From positions 24,506 through 54,073 of the forward strand of contig FR887811.1 in NCBI GenBank assembly GCA_000432735.1: a stretch of 29,568 nucleotides of DNA. The letters are read 5' to 3'. The notes beneath the pieces are model-generated. The model was not told the origin of the DNA, ran no database searches, and was given only the letters and a program-made list of their open reading frames with translations. This DNA comes from Bacteroides sp. CAG:443 (lineage in GTDB: Bacteria > Bacteroidota > Bacteroidia > Bacteroidales > Bacteroidaceae). Of the stretch, positions 8,051 through 15,220 are shown in pieces; within the stretch, counting starts at the first letter, position 1, and each line of letters begins with the position of its first letter. The translations under genes and the position numbers were made by a program.

Positions 8051-9286
8051 TTATCCCAGGAATGAGATCAGCACACCGGCTGCGACAGCCGAACCGATAA
8101 CCCCCGAAATATTACTTGCCATACAATACTGAAGCACATGGTTCTTCGGATCGTACTTCAGGGCTATTTCATTTGCCACACGACTTGCCATAGGCACAGC
8201 ACTCAGTCCGGTAGCACCAATCAGCGGATTAATCTTCTTCTTGGTAAAGAGATTGACAACCTTTACAAACAAGATACCACCTGATATAGACAATGCAAAA
8301 GCAAGGAAACCACCAATTACGATACCGATGGTAGTCCAGTTCAGGAACGCATCTGTCGTCATGGTTGCACCAACCGAAATACCCAGGAAAATCGTTGCTG
8401 CATTCATGATACTATTGGAAGCAGCATCGAACAAACGGGATGTATTGGTACCGATTTCCTTTACCAGGTTACCGAACATCAGCATACCGATCAAAGGTAC
8501 AGCACTCGGAACAAACAAAGCTACAATAGTTGTAACTACGATAGGGAACAAGATCTTCAGAACACGCAAGTTCTTGATTTCTGTCTTCGAAGGATATTTC
8601 TTCTCCTGTTCCTTCATATTGATGGAAAGTTCCTTCTTGGTACACCAGATACGAACTACCAGCGGAATGATAACCGGAACTAGCGCCATGTACGAATAAG
8701 CCGCAATAGCGATAGGACCCAGCAAGTGAGGAGCCAGCTTGATCGTAGTAAAGATGGCAGTCGGACCGTCGGCACCACCGATGATACCCAGTGAAGCAGC
8801 TTCTTTCGGAGTGAAGCCCATCAGAATGGCAACCAGCAACACGGCAAAGATACCCAACTGTGCAGCCGCACCAAATATAGAAAGACGAAGGTTACGCAAC
8901 ATCGGACCAAAGTCGGTCAACGCACCTACACCCATAAAGATGATAGGAGGAAGGAATCCCGTCTTGATTAACATATAATAGATGAAGTTCATCAAGCCCA
9001 GGTCGTGAGCAATTTCATGCAACGGCATTTCCCAGATGTTCTTCATCACTCCATTCACCATCACCATGCCATTTTCATCGGCCTGAATCACTCCCATATC
9101 GCCACCGGGGAAGTTAGCAAGCAATACCCCGAAAGCTATCGGTACCAGCAACAGCGGTTCATACTGTTTCTTGATACCCAGATAAAGGAGTATAAAGGCA
9201 ATGGCATACATGATGAGAAACCGCGGGTCGGCAACTATGTTGCTGAACGCAGTCATATCATATAATCTTGCAAATATATCTTCCAT
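8051..9286 (-). CDS. oadB: Na+-translocating decarboxylase beta subunit (OadB family)
   Basis: This 411-residue integral membrane protein is the ion-pumping and decarboxylating subunit of the biotin-dependent Na+ decarboxylases. It takes the carboxyl group from carboxybiotin, releases CO2 and exports Na+. The signature IIGGADGPTAIF is present; its Asp (residue 173) corresponds to the Na+-site Asp of Klebsiella OadB. A second conserved segment, GATGLSAVPMASRVAN, lies near the C-terminus, and about 9-11 hydrophobic segments are visible. The start codon overlaps the oadA stop by one base (TAATG at 9288-9284), so the two are translationally coupled. Family members serve oxaloacetate, methylmalonyl-CoA, malonate or glutaconyl-CoA decarboxylases; the substrate is set by the alpha subunit. 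Confidence 0.95.
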   Translation of the reverse strand: MEDIFARLYDMTAFSNIVADPRFLIMYAIAFILLYLGIKKQYEPLLLVPIAFGVLLANFPGGDMGVIQADENGMVMVNGVMKNIWEMPLHEIAHDLGLMNFIYYMLIKTGFLPPIIFMGVGALTDFGPMLRNLRLSIFGAAAQLGIFAVLLVAILMGFTPKEAASLGIIGGADGPTAIFTTIKLAPHLLGPIAIAAYSYMALVPVIIPLVVRIWCTKKELSINMKEQEKKYPSKTEIKNLRVLKILFPIVVTTIVALFVPSAVPLIGMLMFGNLVKEIGTNTSRLFDAASNSIMNAATIFLGISVGATMTTDAFLNWTTIGIVIGGFLAFALSISGGILFVKVVNLFTKKKINPLIGATGLSAVPMASRVANEIALKYDPKNHVLQYCMASNISGVIGSAVAAGVLISFLG

Positions 9287-11145
9287 TATAATATCTTCAT
9301 TAATACATCATCTTCTGATACAGCATCACCCGAATTAGCACAAATAGCAGTGATCGTTCCGCTAAACTCGGCACGTATTGCATTGTACGTCTTCATGGCT
9401 TCCACATAACAAATAACATCACCCTGATTAACCTTGTCGCCCACCTTCAATGGAGTTTCCTGAGCGTTCTTGGTCAGGAAGAACTTACCTTCCAGCGGTG
9501 AAAGTATTTCCTTGCCTTCGCCTGCCGGAGCCGCAGCTGCCTGTCCGTCGGAAGCACCAGCCTGAGCACCATGCAAGGTTGCCGGATTGACATCACCAAA
9601 GGCTACTGTCACACGATACGGCTGTCCGTTGACGTCGACCGTCAGGATCTTGGTCTGATCGTTTGCCATGTGTACTTCTTCCTTGGCTGCACGACGTTTC
9701 TTTACGTCTTCCAGGAAATCAGCTTTTGCCTTGCCACTCTTGTAAGCTTCATATTGAGCCGGGTGCATAGCATACTCGAACAATTCTTCGTCGTCCTGTC
9801 CGGTATCCCATTTCTTTTCCCACATCATCTGACGGTATTTCTCCAGCTGATCCGGATAATTATCCTGCGGATTGCCAGTAAAGAACTTACGACCTTCGCG
9901 TTCGGCCTTTTCGACAATTTCAGGAGCCAGCTTGCCAGGCAACTGTCCTGCCTTACCCAAGATCATATCCCAGATATCATCGGCAATCATACCCCAGCGT
10001 TCCTTACCTTTCTCCATCTGGATAACATTCATCATGGCAAGGTTCTTTACATACTGGCTGAACGGAGTAACCAAGCACGGATAACCGACACGCGGCCATA
10101 CGTAAGAAACTTCGTTGAACAGCTTGATGAGCAATTCATCCTGTGTCATGAACGGCAAGTTACGTTTTGCCTTATACTTATTGATAGACTCCAAGTTGGT
10201 TTCCAGATCGGCCATCAAGCTACCCATCATACCACCCGGCAGTCCCGGACCAATCAGCAAGGAGTTCATCAGACGGTTACGCGGACTGATGTACAATCCC
10301 AGGAAATCATCCATAAATTCCTGAATGAGTGAACGTACCTTCATGTAAGCATGCATATTGATTTCAGGAACCTTGAAACCGGCATCCTTCAGCATTGCCT
10401 GCACACTGATGACATCGGCATGTCCTGTACCCCATGACAGAGGTTCCATACCAACATCTACATAATCGCAACCAGCCTTACATACTTCCAGAATAGAAGC
10501 CATGTTGAAGCCCGGTCCGGCATGAGAGTGATACTGAATGGTGATGTCTTTCTTAATCTGCTTGATACCGGCTACGATTTTGCCTAAAAAAAACGGACGT
10601 CCGATACCTGCCATATCTTTAATACAGATTTCGTCACATCCGGCTTCAATCAGTTTCTTAGCCATATCCAGGTAGTATTCTACCGTATGTACCGGTGAGT
10701 AGGTGATACACAAGCAACATTGTGAAATCATTCCGGCATCGTGTGCATAGCCGATAGAAGGAATAATATTGCGAACATCATTCAGTCCACAGAATGTACG
10801 AGTGATATCCGTACCCTGTGCCTTCTTTACTTTGTAAAACAATTTACGTACGTCGGCAGGTACCGGACTCATTCGCAAACCGTTCAACGCACGGTCGAGC
10901 ATGTGTGTCTGAATTCCTGCTTCGTGGAACGGTTTCGTCCACTCACGTACAGCTTTATTTGGGTTTTCTCCAAAAAGCAGGTTAACTTGTTCAAAACCGC
11001 CCCCATTTGTTTCAACACGAGCGAAACACCCCATTTCGATAATGGCCGGGGCCACCTTTACCAACTGGTCTACGCGGGGCACATATTTTCCTGCGCTCTG
11101 CCACATATCACGAAAGACCAGACTAAATTTTACTTCTTTTTCCAT
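9286..11145 (-). CDS. oadA: Biotin-dependent decarboxylase alpha subunit, OadA/PycB-like with atypical active-site loop
   Basis: The 619 residues contain an HMGL-like carboxyltransferase TIM barrel (about 5-265), a conserved carboxylase domain (about 285-480), an Ala-rich linker (about 520-545) and a C-terminal biotinyl domain with VEAMKTYN, biotin on Lys585. In OadA the barrel moves a carboxyl group from oxaloacetate to biotin. Catalytic landmarks retained are FRDMWQS (Asp13, Gln16), ICIKDMAG (Lys176, normally carboxylated) and metal ligands His206 and His208 in YHSHAGPG. Unusually, the loop reads HSHAGPG where pyruvate carboxylase and OadA have HxHxTxG, so the proton-relay Thr is Gly210. 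The usual WGGATF segment is NGGGFE. The oadG-oadA-oadB order supports a Na+ pump; oxaloacetate as substrate is the default guess, not proven. Confidence 0.88.
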   Translation of the reverse strand: MEKEVKFSLVFRDMWQSAGKYVPRVDQLVKVAPAIIEMGCFARVETNGGGFEQVNLLFGENPNKAVREWTKPFHEAGIQTHMLDRALNGLRMSPVPADVRKLFYKVKKAQGTDITRTFCGLNDVRNIIPSIGYAHDAGMISQCCLCITYSPVHTVEYYLDMAKKLIEAGCDEICIKDMAGIGRPFFLGKIVAGIKQIKKDITIQYHSHAGPGFNMASILEVCKAGCDYVDVGMEPLSWGTGHADVISVQAMLKDAGFKVPEINMHAYMKVRSLIQEFMDDFLGLYISPRNRLMNSLLIGPGLPGGMMGSLMADLETNLESINKYKAKRNLPFMTQDELLIKLFNEVSYVWPRVGYPCLVTPFSQYVKNLAMMNVIQMEKGKERWGMIADDIWDMILGKAGQLPGKLAPEIVEKAEREGRKFFTGNPQDNYPDQLEKYRQMMWEKKWDTGQDDEELFEYAMHPAQYEAYKSGKAKADFLEDVKKRRAAKEEVHMANDQTKILTVDVNGQPYRVTVAFGDVNPATLHGAQAGASDGQAAAAPAGEGKEILSPLEGKFFLTKNAQETPLKVGDKVNQGDVICYVEAMKTYNAIRAEFSGTITAICANSGDAVSEDDVLMKIL

Positions 11146-11177
11146 TGTGCAAGTAATGTGTTTTTCTTAAAACAGAA

Positions 11178-11435
11178 TCATTTCAATTTTTCAATCTTTA
11201 TCACCTGACCTTTACCGGCAGTCAAGATATCCACAGCAGCTTTGATAGCATCCATTGCTCCAGCATCCGTAGAAGGTCCGCTTGAGACAGGCTTTTTCTT
11301 CGGCGCTTCTTCAGGAGCTATTTTATTCACTACAGAAATGAGGAACTGACTTAGCCAGATAACAATCAGAAGAATCAAGAAGACGGTACACATTCCGACG
11401 ACCATCAACAATAATCCTATTCCGATGTTCTCCAT
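11178..11435 (-). CDS. oadG: Na+-translocating decarboxylase gamma subunit (OadG family)
   Basis: A small 85-residue membrane protein with a single N-terminal hydrophobic helix (about residues 5-35), then a Pro/Lys-rich linker (APEEAPKKKP) and a short soluble tail ending EKLK. That is the usual layout of OadG, which anchors and assembles the alpha and beta subunits. It is the first gene of the operon and lies 32 bp before oadA. Sequence similarity in this family is low, so the call rests on size, topology and position. The tail lacks the His-rich Zn-binding end seen in the Klebsiella protein. Confidence 0.85.
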   Translation of the reverse strand: MENIGIGLLLMVVGMCTVFLILLIVIWLSQFLISVVNKIAPEEAPKKKPVSSGPSTDAGAMDAIKAAVDILTAGKGQVIKIEKLK

Positions 11436-11465
11436 AATAATATTTTAATTAAGTTATAATATAAA

Positions 11466-11500
11466 AACACTCTCCAGAATACGAAATTCTAAAGAGTGTT
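11466..11500 (-). terminator. Terminator of the nitroreductase gene, overlapping the oad promoter
   Basis: AACACTCT pairs with AGAGTGTT (8 bp; arms 11493-11500 and 11466-11473), and AGAAT/ATTCT pairs inside. On the minus strand TTTTTATATT follows. It lies 61 bases after the nitroreductase stop. Confidence 0.8.
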
Positions 11501-11501
11501 C

Positions 11502-11509
11502 CAAAATTA
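11502..11509 (-). promoter_or_regulatory. Promoter -7 box of oadGAB
   Basis: TAATTTTG on the minus strand matches TAnnTTTG exactly; TTTA at 11530-11533 is a partial -33 element with a 20-nt spacer. Transcription would begin inside the 5' arm of the adjacent terminator hairpin. No other TAnnTTTG lies between here and the oadG ATG. Confidence 0.55.
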
Positions 11510-11560
11510 CAGATTCAAATTACAATTCGTAAATATCCCCTATTAAATAATGTAAATTTA

Positions 11561-12064
11561 TCAGAATAAAATATCCTGAAGAGGTTTACGAGTCTTCTCC
11601 GGAATGTTTTGGGAATCGGCATAACCCAGCGGAATCAAAGCTATCGGTTCCCAATTTTCGGATAATCCCAGTATTTCCCTGCAACGGGGAACATCGAAGT
11701 TGCATACCCAGCATGAACCGAGTCCCTGCTCTGTCGCAGCCAGACACAGGTGTTCTACTGCAATAGCTACATCTACATCGGTATGATCCTTATCATCCAG
11801 TTTGCGGTGCCATGCCGCATCGTGATTACCGCACGCTACAATGATACAAGGTGCCGTCTTGATCCACTCGCGAGGATAAGTCGATTTCACAGCATCCAGC
11901 AGGTTCTTCTCGGTCACAACCGCAAACTTCCACGGCTGGAAGTTCACTGCCGACGGTGCCAGACGCACACATTCCAATATATAATCCAGTTTACTTTGTT
12001 CTATCGGGCGCTCTACATAGCTTCTCACCGAATGACGTGCTTTTACCAATTCCAGAAAATTCAT
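11561..12064 (-). CDS. Small nitroreductase-family FMN oxidoreductase
   Basis: Cytoplasmic flavoprotein of 167 residues from the ATG at 12064-12062. A longer in-frame reading to 12184 exists but crosses a good promoter box at 12095-12102, so the shorter form is preferred. The N-terminus MNFLELVKARHSVRSYVERP and LAPSAVNFQPWKF are the FMN-phosphate and ring-contact motifs of the family; CLAATEQGLGSCWVCNFD matches the conserved helix near the flavin, and GYADSQNIPEKTRKPL is the usual C-terminal segment. Such enzymes reduce nitro groups, quinones or flavins with NAD(P)H; the natural substrate is unknown. It is short relative to typical members (180-220 residues) but looks complete. It ends in its own terminator. 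Confidence 0.9.
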   Translation of the reverse strand: MNFLELVKARHSVRSYVERPIEQSKLDYILECVRLAPSAVNFQPWKFAVVTEKNLLDAVKSTYPREWIKTAPCIIVACGNHDAAWHRKLDDKDHTDVDVAIAVEHLCLAATEQGLGSCWVCNFDVPRCREILGLSENWEPIALIPLGYADSQNIPEKTRKPLQDILF

Positions 12065-12094
12065 CTTTCCAACTATTTTAAGTATTACTATCAG

Positions 12095-12102
12095 CAAAGG
12101 TA
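12095..12102 (-). promoter_or_regulatory. Promoter -7 box of the nitroreductase gene
   Basis: TACCTTTG on the minus strand matches TAnnTTTG and lies 30 bases before the preferred start at 12064. It decides the start-codon choice. Confidence 0.65.
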
Positions 12103-12187
12103 CAGAAAGTTCTTCCCATAGAAAAACATCCGCTTCCCTTTTTATTCTCCCGCACCCGCAAACAATCGTCGTGCTGTGACGCATCCG

Positions 12188-12847
12188 TCAGAACCTGACC
12201 AAAAACTCCAGTCCCACAATGTTGATGGAACGTACCGGTTCATACTGCCGGCAGTAAAATACGTCACACGAACATTTCTGTGAGATTCTGACGTTTATTC
12301 CCGGACGGTAACGCATGCGCGCTATACTGAAAAAGGCCTCCCCTCCTATCGGCTGGTAAAGTTCCGCAGAAAAATAAGGATGGAGCGTCCACGATGTCGG
12401 CACATACTCGGCTTTGATACGCGAACGGAGCCTGCTCTCCGCCTCCCCTTCGGAGATGGTCTGCTGGAAATACTCACGCAAGGAAAACTTAAAGTTACCG
12501 CCCTTCACACTTGCCTGAGGTCCTATCAGGTAACGATGCCTGAATTTCCATCCGTCACAGCCTCTGTTCCGGTAGTGCAATTCGTATATTCCCGAAATTT
12601 TCAAAAAGGACAGTACATCGCAGGAAGCTCCCAGATTCAAGCTCACACGGTCGGCTTTTTTCAAATGATCCTTCGAACGGAACTCGGTTGCCGCAGAAAG
12701 GCTCCACCGAGGAGCAACTTTATGACTGACTTTCACGCCAGTCCATGTAGCAAAATCCTCCGATTGGGCATATACTCTACGTACGGGCAATAACATCAGT
12801 ATCACCAAAAAGAAACACCCAAAGGTATTTTGTAACTTGTTCTTCAT
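12188..12847 (-). CDS. DUF2490 family secreted protein, probable outer-membrane beta-barrel
   Basis: The 219-residue product has an N-terminal signal peptide (KLQNTFGCFFLVILMLLP, then VYAQ with cleavage near residue 28). The mature chain alternates short strands rich in Tyr, Phe and Arg (FATWTGVKVSHKVAPRWSL, GASCDVLSFLKISGIYELHY, FRHRYLIGPQASVKGGNFKF) and ends in Phe (VGLEFLVRF), as expected of a small outer-membrane barrel. DUF2490 proteins have no established function. It is upstream of the nitroreductase in the same orientation with 123 bp between, but the nitroreductase has its own promoter, so co-transcription is not required. A near-consensus TAACCTTG on the minus strand upstream of the start may be its -7 box. 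Confidence 0.8.
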   Translation of the reverse strand: MKNKLQNTFGCFFLVILMLLPVRRVYAQSEDFATWTGVKVSHKVAPRWSLSAATEFRSKDHLKKADRVSLNLGASCDVLSFLKISGIYELHYRNRGCDGWKFRHRYLIGPQASVKGGNFKFSLREYFQQTISEGEAESRLRSRIKAEYVPTSWTLHPYFSAELYQPIGGEAFFSIARMRYRPGINVRISQKCSCDVFYCRQYEPVRSINIVGLEFLVRF

Positions 12848-13037
12848 ACCAGTTGTCTATCAAGGTTAACTCAGGATCAACAAAACTTTCTTTTTCTATC
12901 ATCCACCGGCTTGCCTACATCCAGATGGTTAGTCAGCCTCTAAATTACTATTTTTACTCCACCCGAACAAATAAAATGCCTACACTCTGAAAAAGTTTCG
13001 TCCTTCCTTTGGCAACTCTCCGGCAAAGCCTTCGGAA

Positions 13038-13070
13038 AATTTGTACAAATTCTAAAATCTTTTGTACAAA
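13038..13070. repeat. Paired palindromes TTTGTACAAA, centres 21 bp apart
   Basis: AATTTGTACAAATT (13038-13051) is a perfect 14-bp palindrome. TTTGTACAAA (13061-13070) repeats its 10-bp core. The centres are 21 bp apart, two helical turns, as expected for a dimeric repressor or activator binding cooperatively on one face. The regulator is unknown. Confidence 0.55.
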
Positions 13071-13088
13071 TTTCAAAAAAACGTCCCG

Positions 13089-13132
13089 ACGTTTTCTCTG
13101 GTTTCCGCCCACGTTTTCATTCATTTCTGCCC
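13089..13132. repeat. Imperfect 22-bp tandem direct repeat
   Basis: Two adjoining 22-bp units (13089-13110 and 13111-13132) share ACGTTTTC at their start and TTTC-GCCC at their end; the middle five bases differ. Function is unknown. Confidence 0.6.
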
Positions 13133-13142
13133 GGAAATGAAT
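13119..13142. repeat. Perfect 9-bp inverted repeat (hairpin)
   Basis: ATTCATTTC (13119-13127), a 6-nt loop TGCCCG, and GAAATGAAT (13134-13142). There is no T tract on either side, so it is not a typical terminator. It overlaps the second tandem repeat unit. Confidence 0.6.
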
Positions 13143-13212
13143 CCAGCCTCCGCATACAGCCTGCAAACAAGCGCTTTTTCCTTCTAAAAGGACATTATTC
13201 ACTCATTTATTA

Positions 13213-13220
13213 TATCTTTG
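13213..13220 (+). promoter_or_regulatory. Promoter -7 box of the HAD phosphatase gene
   Basis: TATCTTTG matches TAnnTTTG exactly and lies 23 bases before the first ATG of the gene. Confidence 0.65.
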
Positions 13221-13243
13221 CACGAACAAAAACAAGAAATGAA

Positions 13244-13900
13244 ATGATGAAGAAACTAGCTATTTTCGACCTCGACGGAACGTTGCTCAACACGATAGCC
13301 GACCTCGCAGGAGCCACTAACTACGCGTTGCGCGAATGTGGATACCCCACACACGATACAGATGCCTACCGCTACTTTGTAGGAAACGGTATCAACAAGC
13401 TTTTTGAACGTGCCCTGCCGGAAAGTGAACGCAGTGAAGCCAACGTCCAGAAAATACGTTCCCTGTTTGTTCCTTATTATAATGTACACAACGCTGACCT
13501 CAGCCGTCCCTATCCGGGTATCGTCAACGTGCTGGATACGTTACAGCAAAGAGGCATGATGCTGGCTGTTGCTTCCAACAAGTATCAGGAGGCGACCTAC
13601 AAACTGATCAAGCAATATTTTCCGGAAATAGACTTTGTGCAGATATTCGGACAGCGAGAAGGAGTACCTGCCAAGCCCGATCCGACTGTAATATTCGAGA
13701 TTATTGAAAAGACTGGAGTAAAGAAAGAAGAAGTGGTTTATCTGGGAGATTCATGTGTAGACATGCAAACCGGAATAAATGCCGGTGTAACAACCATAGG
13801 TGTAAGCTGGGGATTCCGTCCACGCACGGAACTGGAGGCTTATCATCCCGACTTCATAGCCGACCGCACCGAAGATATTCTGAAATTTCTGACCGCATAA
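13244..13900 (+). CDS. gph: HAD-family phosphatase, phosphoglycolate phosphatase-like
   Basis: A 218-residue soluble HAD hydrolase. Motif I is FDLDGTLLN (nucleophile Asp9, acid/base Asp11), motif II is the Ser in VASNKYQ, motif III is the Lys in GVPAKPDP, and motif IV is YLGDSCVDMQTGINAG. The helical cap between about residues 15 and 85 is the C1 type of the Gph/PGP group, which removes phosphate from 2-phosphoglycolate or similar small phosphoesters; such enzymes are often promiscuous, so the substrate is tentative. Tandem ATGs (13244 and 13247) make the exact start uncertain by one residue. It has its own promoter and converges on pfkA; its stop codon abuts the T tract of the pfkA terminator. 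Confidence 0.85.
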   Translation: MMKKLAIFDLDGTLLNTIADLAGATNYALRECGYPTHDTDAYRYFVGNGINKLFERALPESERSEANVQKIRSLFVPYYNVHNADLSRPYPGIVNVLDTLQQRGMMLAVASNKYQEATYKLIKQYFPEIDFVQIFGQREGVPAKPDPTVIFEIIEKTGVKKEEVVYLGDSCVDMQTGINAGVTTIGVSWGFRPRTELEAYHPDFIADRTEDILKFLTA

Positions 13901-13960
13901 AAAAAGCGCCACAGGTCTTGTACGTTTCCACCCAAGCGGAACCTGCATAACCTGTGGCGC
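13899..13960 (-). terminator. Terminator of pfkA
   Basis: An 11-bp GC-rich stem (GCGCCACAGGT, arms 13906-13916 and 13950-13960) encloses a 33-nt loop with a small TTCC/GGAA helix. On the minus strand TTTTTTT follows and runs into the gph stop codon. The plus side has no T-run, so it mainly serves pfkA. Confidence 0.85.
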
Positions 13961-13974
13961 ATTAAAAAACTTTA

Positions 13975-14955
13975 TCAGATAGAAAGCTCATCGAGCACTT
14001 TTATCAACGACTTATCCAGCGGCTTGTCTTTCTTGATAGCTTCCGAGAATGGAACGTATACTATCTTGTCATTGCGGATACCAATCATAACGTTACGCTG
14101 GTCTTCCTTCAATGCTTCGATAGCTCCCACGCCCAGACGGCTTGCCAGAATACGGTCGTAAGCACTTGGAGAACCACCTCGCTGTAAATGTCCTAAGATG
14201 GTTACACGTACATCGTACTGCGGATACTCGTTCTTCACGCGTTCAGCATAATACATAGCACCGCCATTTTTCGGAGCTTCCGATACAATTACGATACTAC
14301 TGTTCTTCGACTTACGGAAACCACGGCCGATAAACTTCTCAAGCTGGTCGACATCTGTCTGGTCTTCGGGGATAATGGCAGCTTCCGCACCCGAAGCAAT
14401 CGCACTGTTCTGTGCCAGGAAACCGGCATCACGTCCCATAACTTCCACAAAGAAAATACGGTCGTGCGAAGTAGCCGTATCACGAATCTTATCCACACAC
14501 TCTACAATTGTATTTAGTGCTGTATCATATCCGATAGTAGAATCGGTACCGTACAAGTCGTTGTCGATGGTTCCCGGCAAACCGATACACGGTACATCAT
14601 ATTCATTGGCAAATATACGTGCTCCGGTCAGTGAACCGTTTCCACCAATGATAACCAAGGCGTCGATACCTGCGGCTACCATATTGTCGTACGCAACCTT
14701 ACGTCCTTCGGGAGTCATAAAGTCCTTTGAACGTGCCGTTTTCAAGATAGTACCTCCTCGCTGAATAATACTACTTACATCCTGCGTCGTGAGCTCCTTA
14801 ATCTCATTCCGAATCAAACCTTCATACCCTCTGTAGATGCCCTTTACCGTATAACCGTTGCAAATAGCACTACGTGTCACAGCACGAATTGCTGCATTCA
14901 TTCCTGACGCATCACCTCCTGATGTCAGGATACCAATACACTTAATCTGTTTCAT
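13975..14955 (-). CDS. pfkA: ATP-dependent 6-phosphofructokinase
   Basis: Glycolytic enzyme phosphorylating fructose 6-phosphate; 326 residues from the ATG at 14955-14953, a normal length. The frame is open 30 codons further, but a promoter box at 15007-15014 lies inside that extension. Motifs: GILTSGGDASGMNAAIRAV (8-26), IGGNGSLTGA (103-112), GLPGTIDNDLYGTDSTIGYD (125-144, catalytic Asp131), and EVMGRDAGFLA (171-181). The Gly in GGNGS and the Gly in PGTIDND are the ATP-type residues (pyrophosphate-using relatives have Asp and Lys), so ATP is predicted as donor. The position equal to E. coli Asp103 is Asn106 here. Regulation by ADP or PEP cannot be read reliably. It stands alone, with its own promoter and terminator. 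Confidence 0.95.
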   Translation of the reverse strand: MKQIKCIGILTSGGDASGMNAAIRAVTRSAICNGYTVKGIYRGYEGLIRNEIKELTTQDVSSIIQRGGTILKTARSKDFMTPEGRKVAYDNMVAAGIDALVIIGGNGSLTGARIFANEYDVPCIGLPGTIDNDLYGTDSTIGYDTALNTIVECVDKIRDTATSHDRIFFVEVMGRDAGFLAQNSAIASGAEAAIIPEDQTDVDQLEKFIGRGFRKSKNSSIVIVSEAPKNGGAMYYAERVKNEYPQYDVRVTILGHLQRGGSPSAYDRILASRLGVGAIEALKEDQRNVMIGIRNDKIVYVPFSEAIKKDKPLDKSLIKVLDELSI

Positions 14956-15006
14956 AAAGTTCGCTTCTTGAATTTTACAATTCATAAATACCATAAAACG
15001 GTACCC

Positions 15007-15014
15007 CAAAAGTA
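15007..15014 (-). promoter_or_regulatory. Promoter -7 box of pfkA
   Basis: TACTTTTG on the minus strand matches TAnnTTTG exactly. A TTTG lies 16 nt upstream of it. It places the transcript start near 15000 and supports the start codon at 14955. Confidence 0.65.
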
Positions 15015-15220
15015 GAACATTTCCAGAAAACAAAATAATCTGCACGTATAAATATATCTAAAAAAGCCCGATTGGCAATAAACGGAACACAGCATTTACA
15101 ACAGAACCTTTTCTTGTGTAAACCAGAGATTGCTAAACTTGCAGACTGCTTTCAAGGTATTATTCGCAGTAGCCTGAACGTATGGCAGCAGATTGTGGGA
15201 CGAAAAGACTCAAAACAATC

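Larger units (their letters stand above)
12848..13212. other. Gene-free intergenic region with palindromes and tandem repeats
   Basis: This stretch lies between divergent DUF2490 and gph genes. An 82-codon minus-strand frame across it resembles no family and is filled with repeated structure, so it was not called. The stretch carries two TTTGTACAAA palindromes, a 12-bp ACGTC-CC-GACGT inverted repeat, a 22-bp imperfect tandem repeat and a 9-bp perfect hairpin, listed separately. Confidence 0.6.

Noticed and set aside
9571..10332. 253-codon plus-strand frame opposite oadA
   Set aside because: It is a shadow of the well-supported oadA gene, with no family resemblance and a Cys/Phe/Ile-rich composition typical of antisense translation.
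12065..12184. N-terminal extension of the nitroreductase
   Set aside because: The extra residues are unlike the family, and a TACCTTTG promoter box lies within them.
12954..13202. 82-codon minus-strand frame between DUF2490 and gph
   Set aside because: No recognisable family or promoter, and it spans palindromes and tandem repeats that better explain the sequence.
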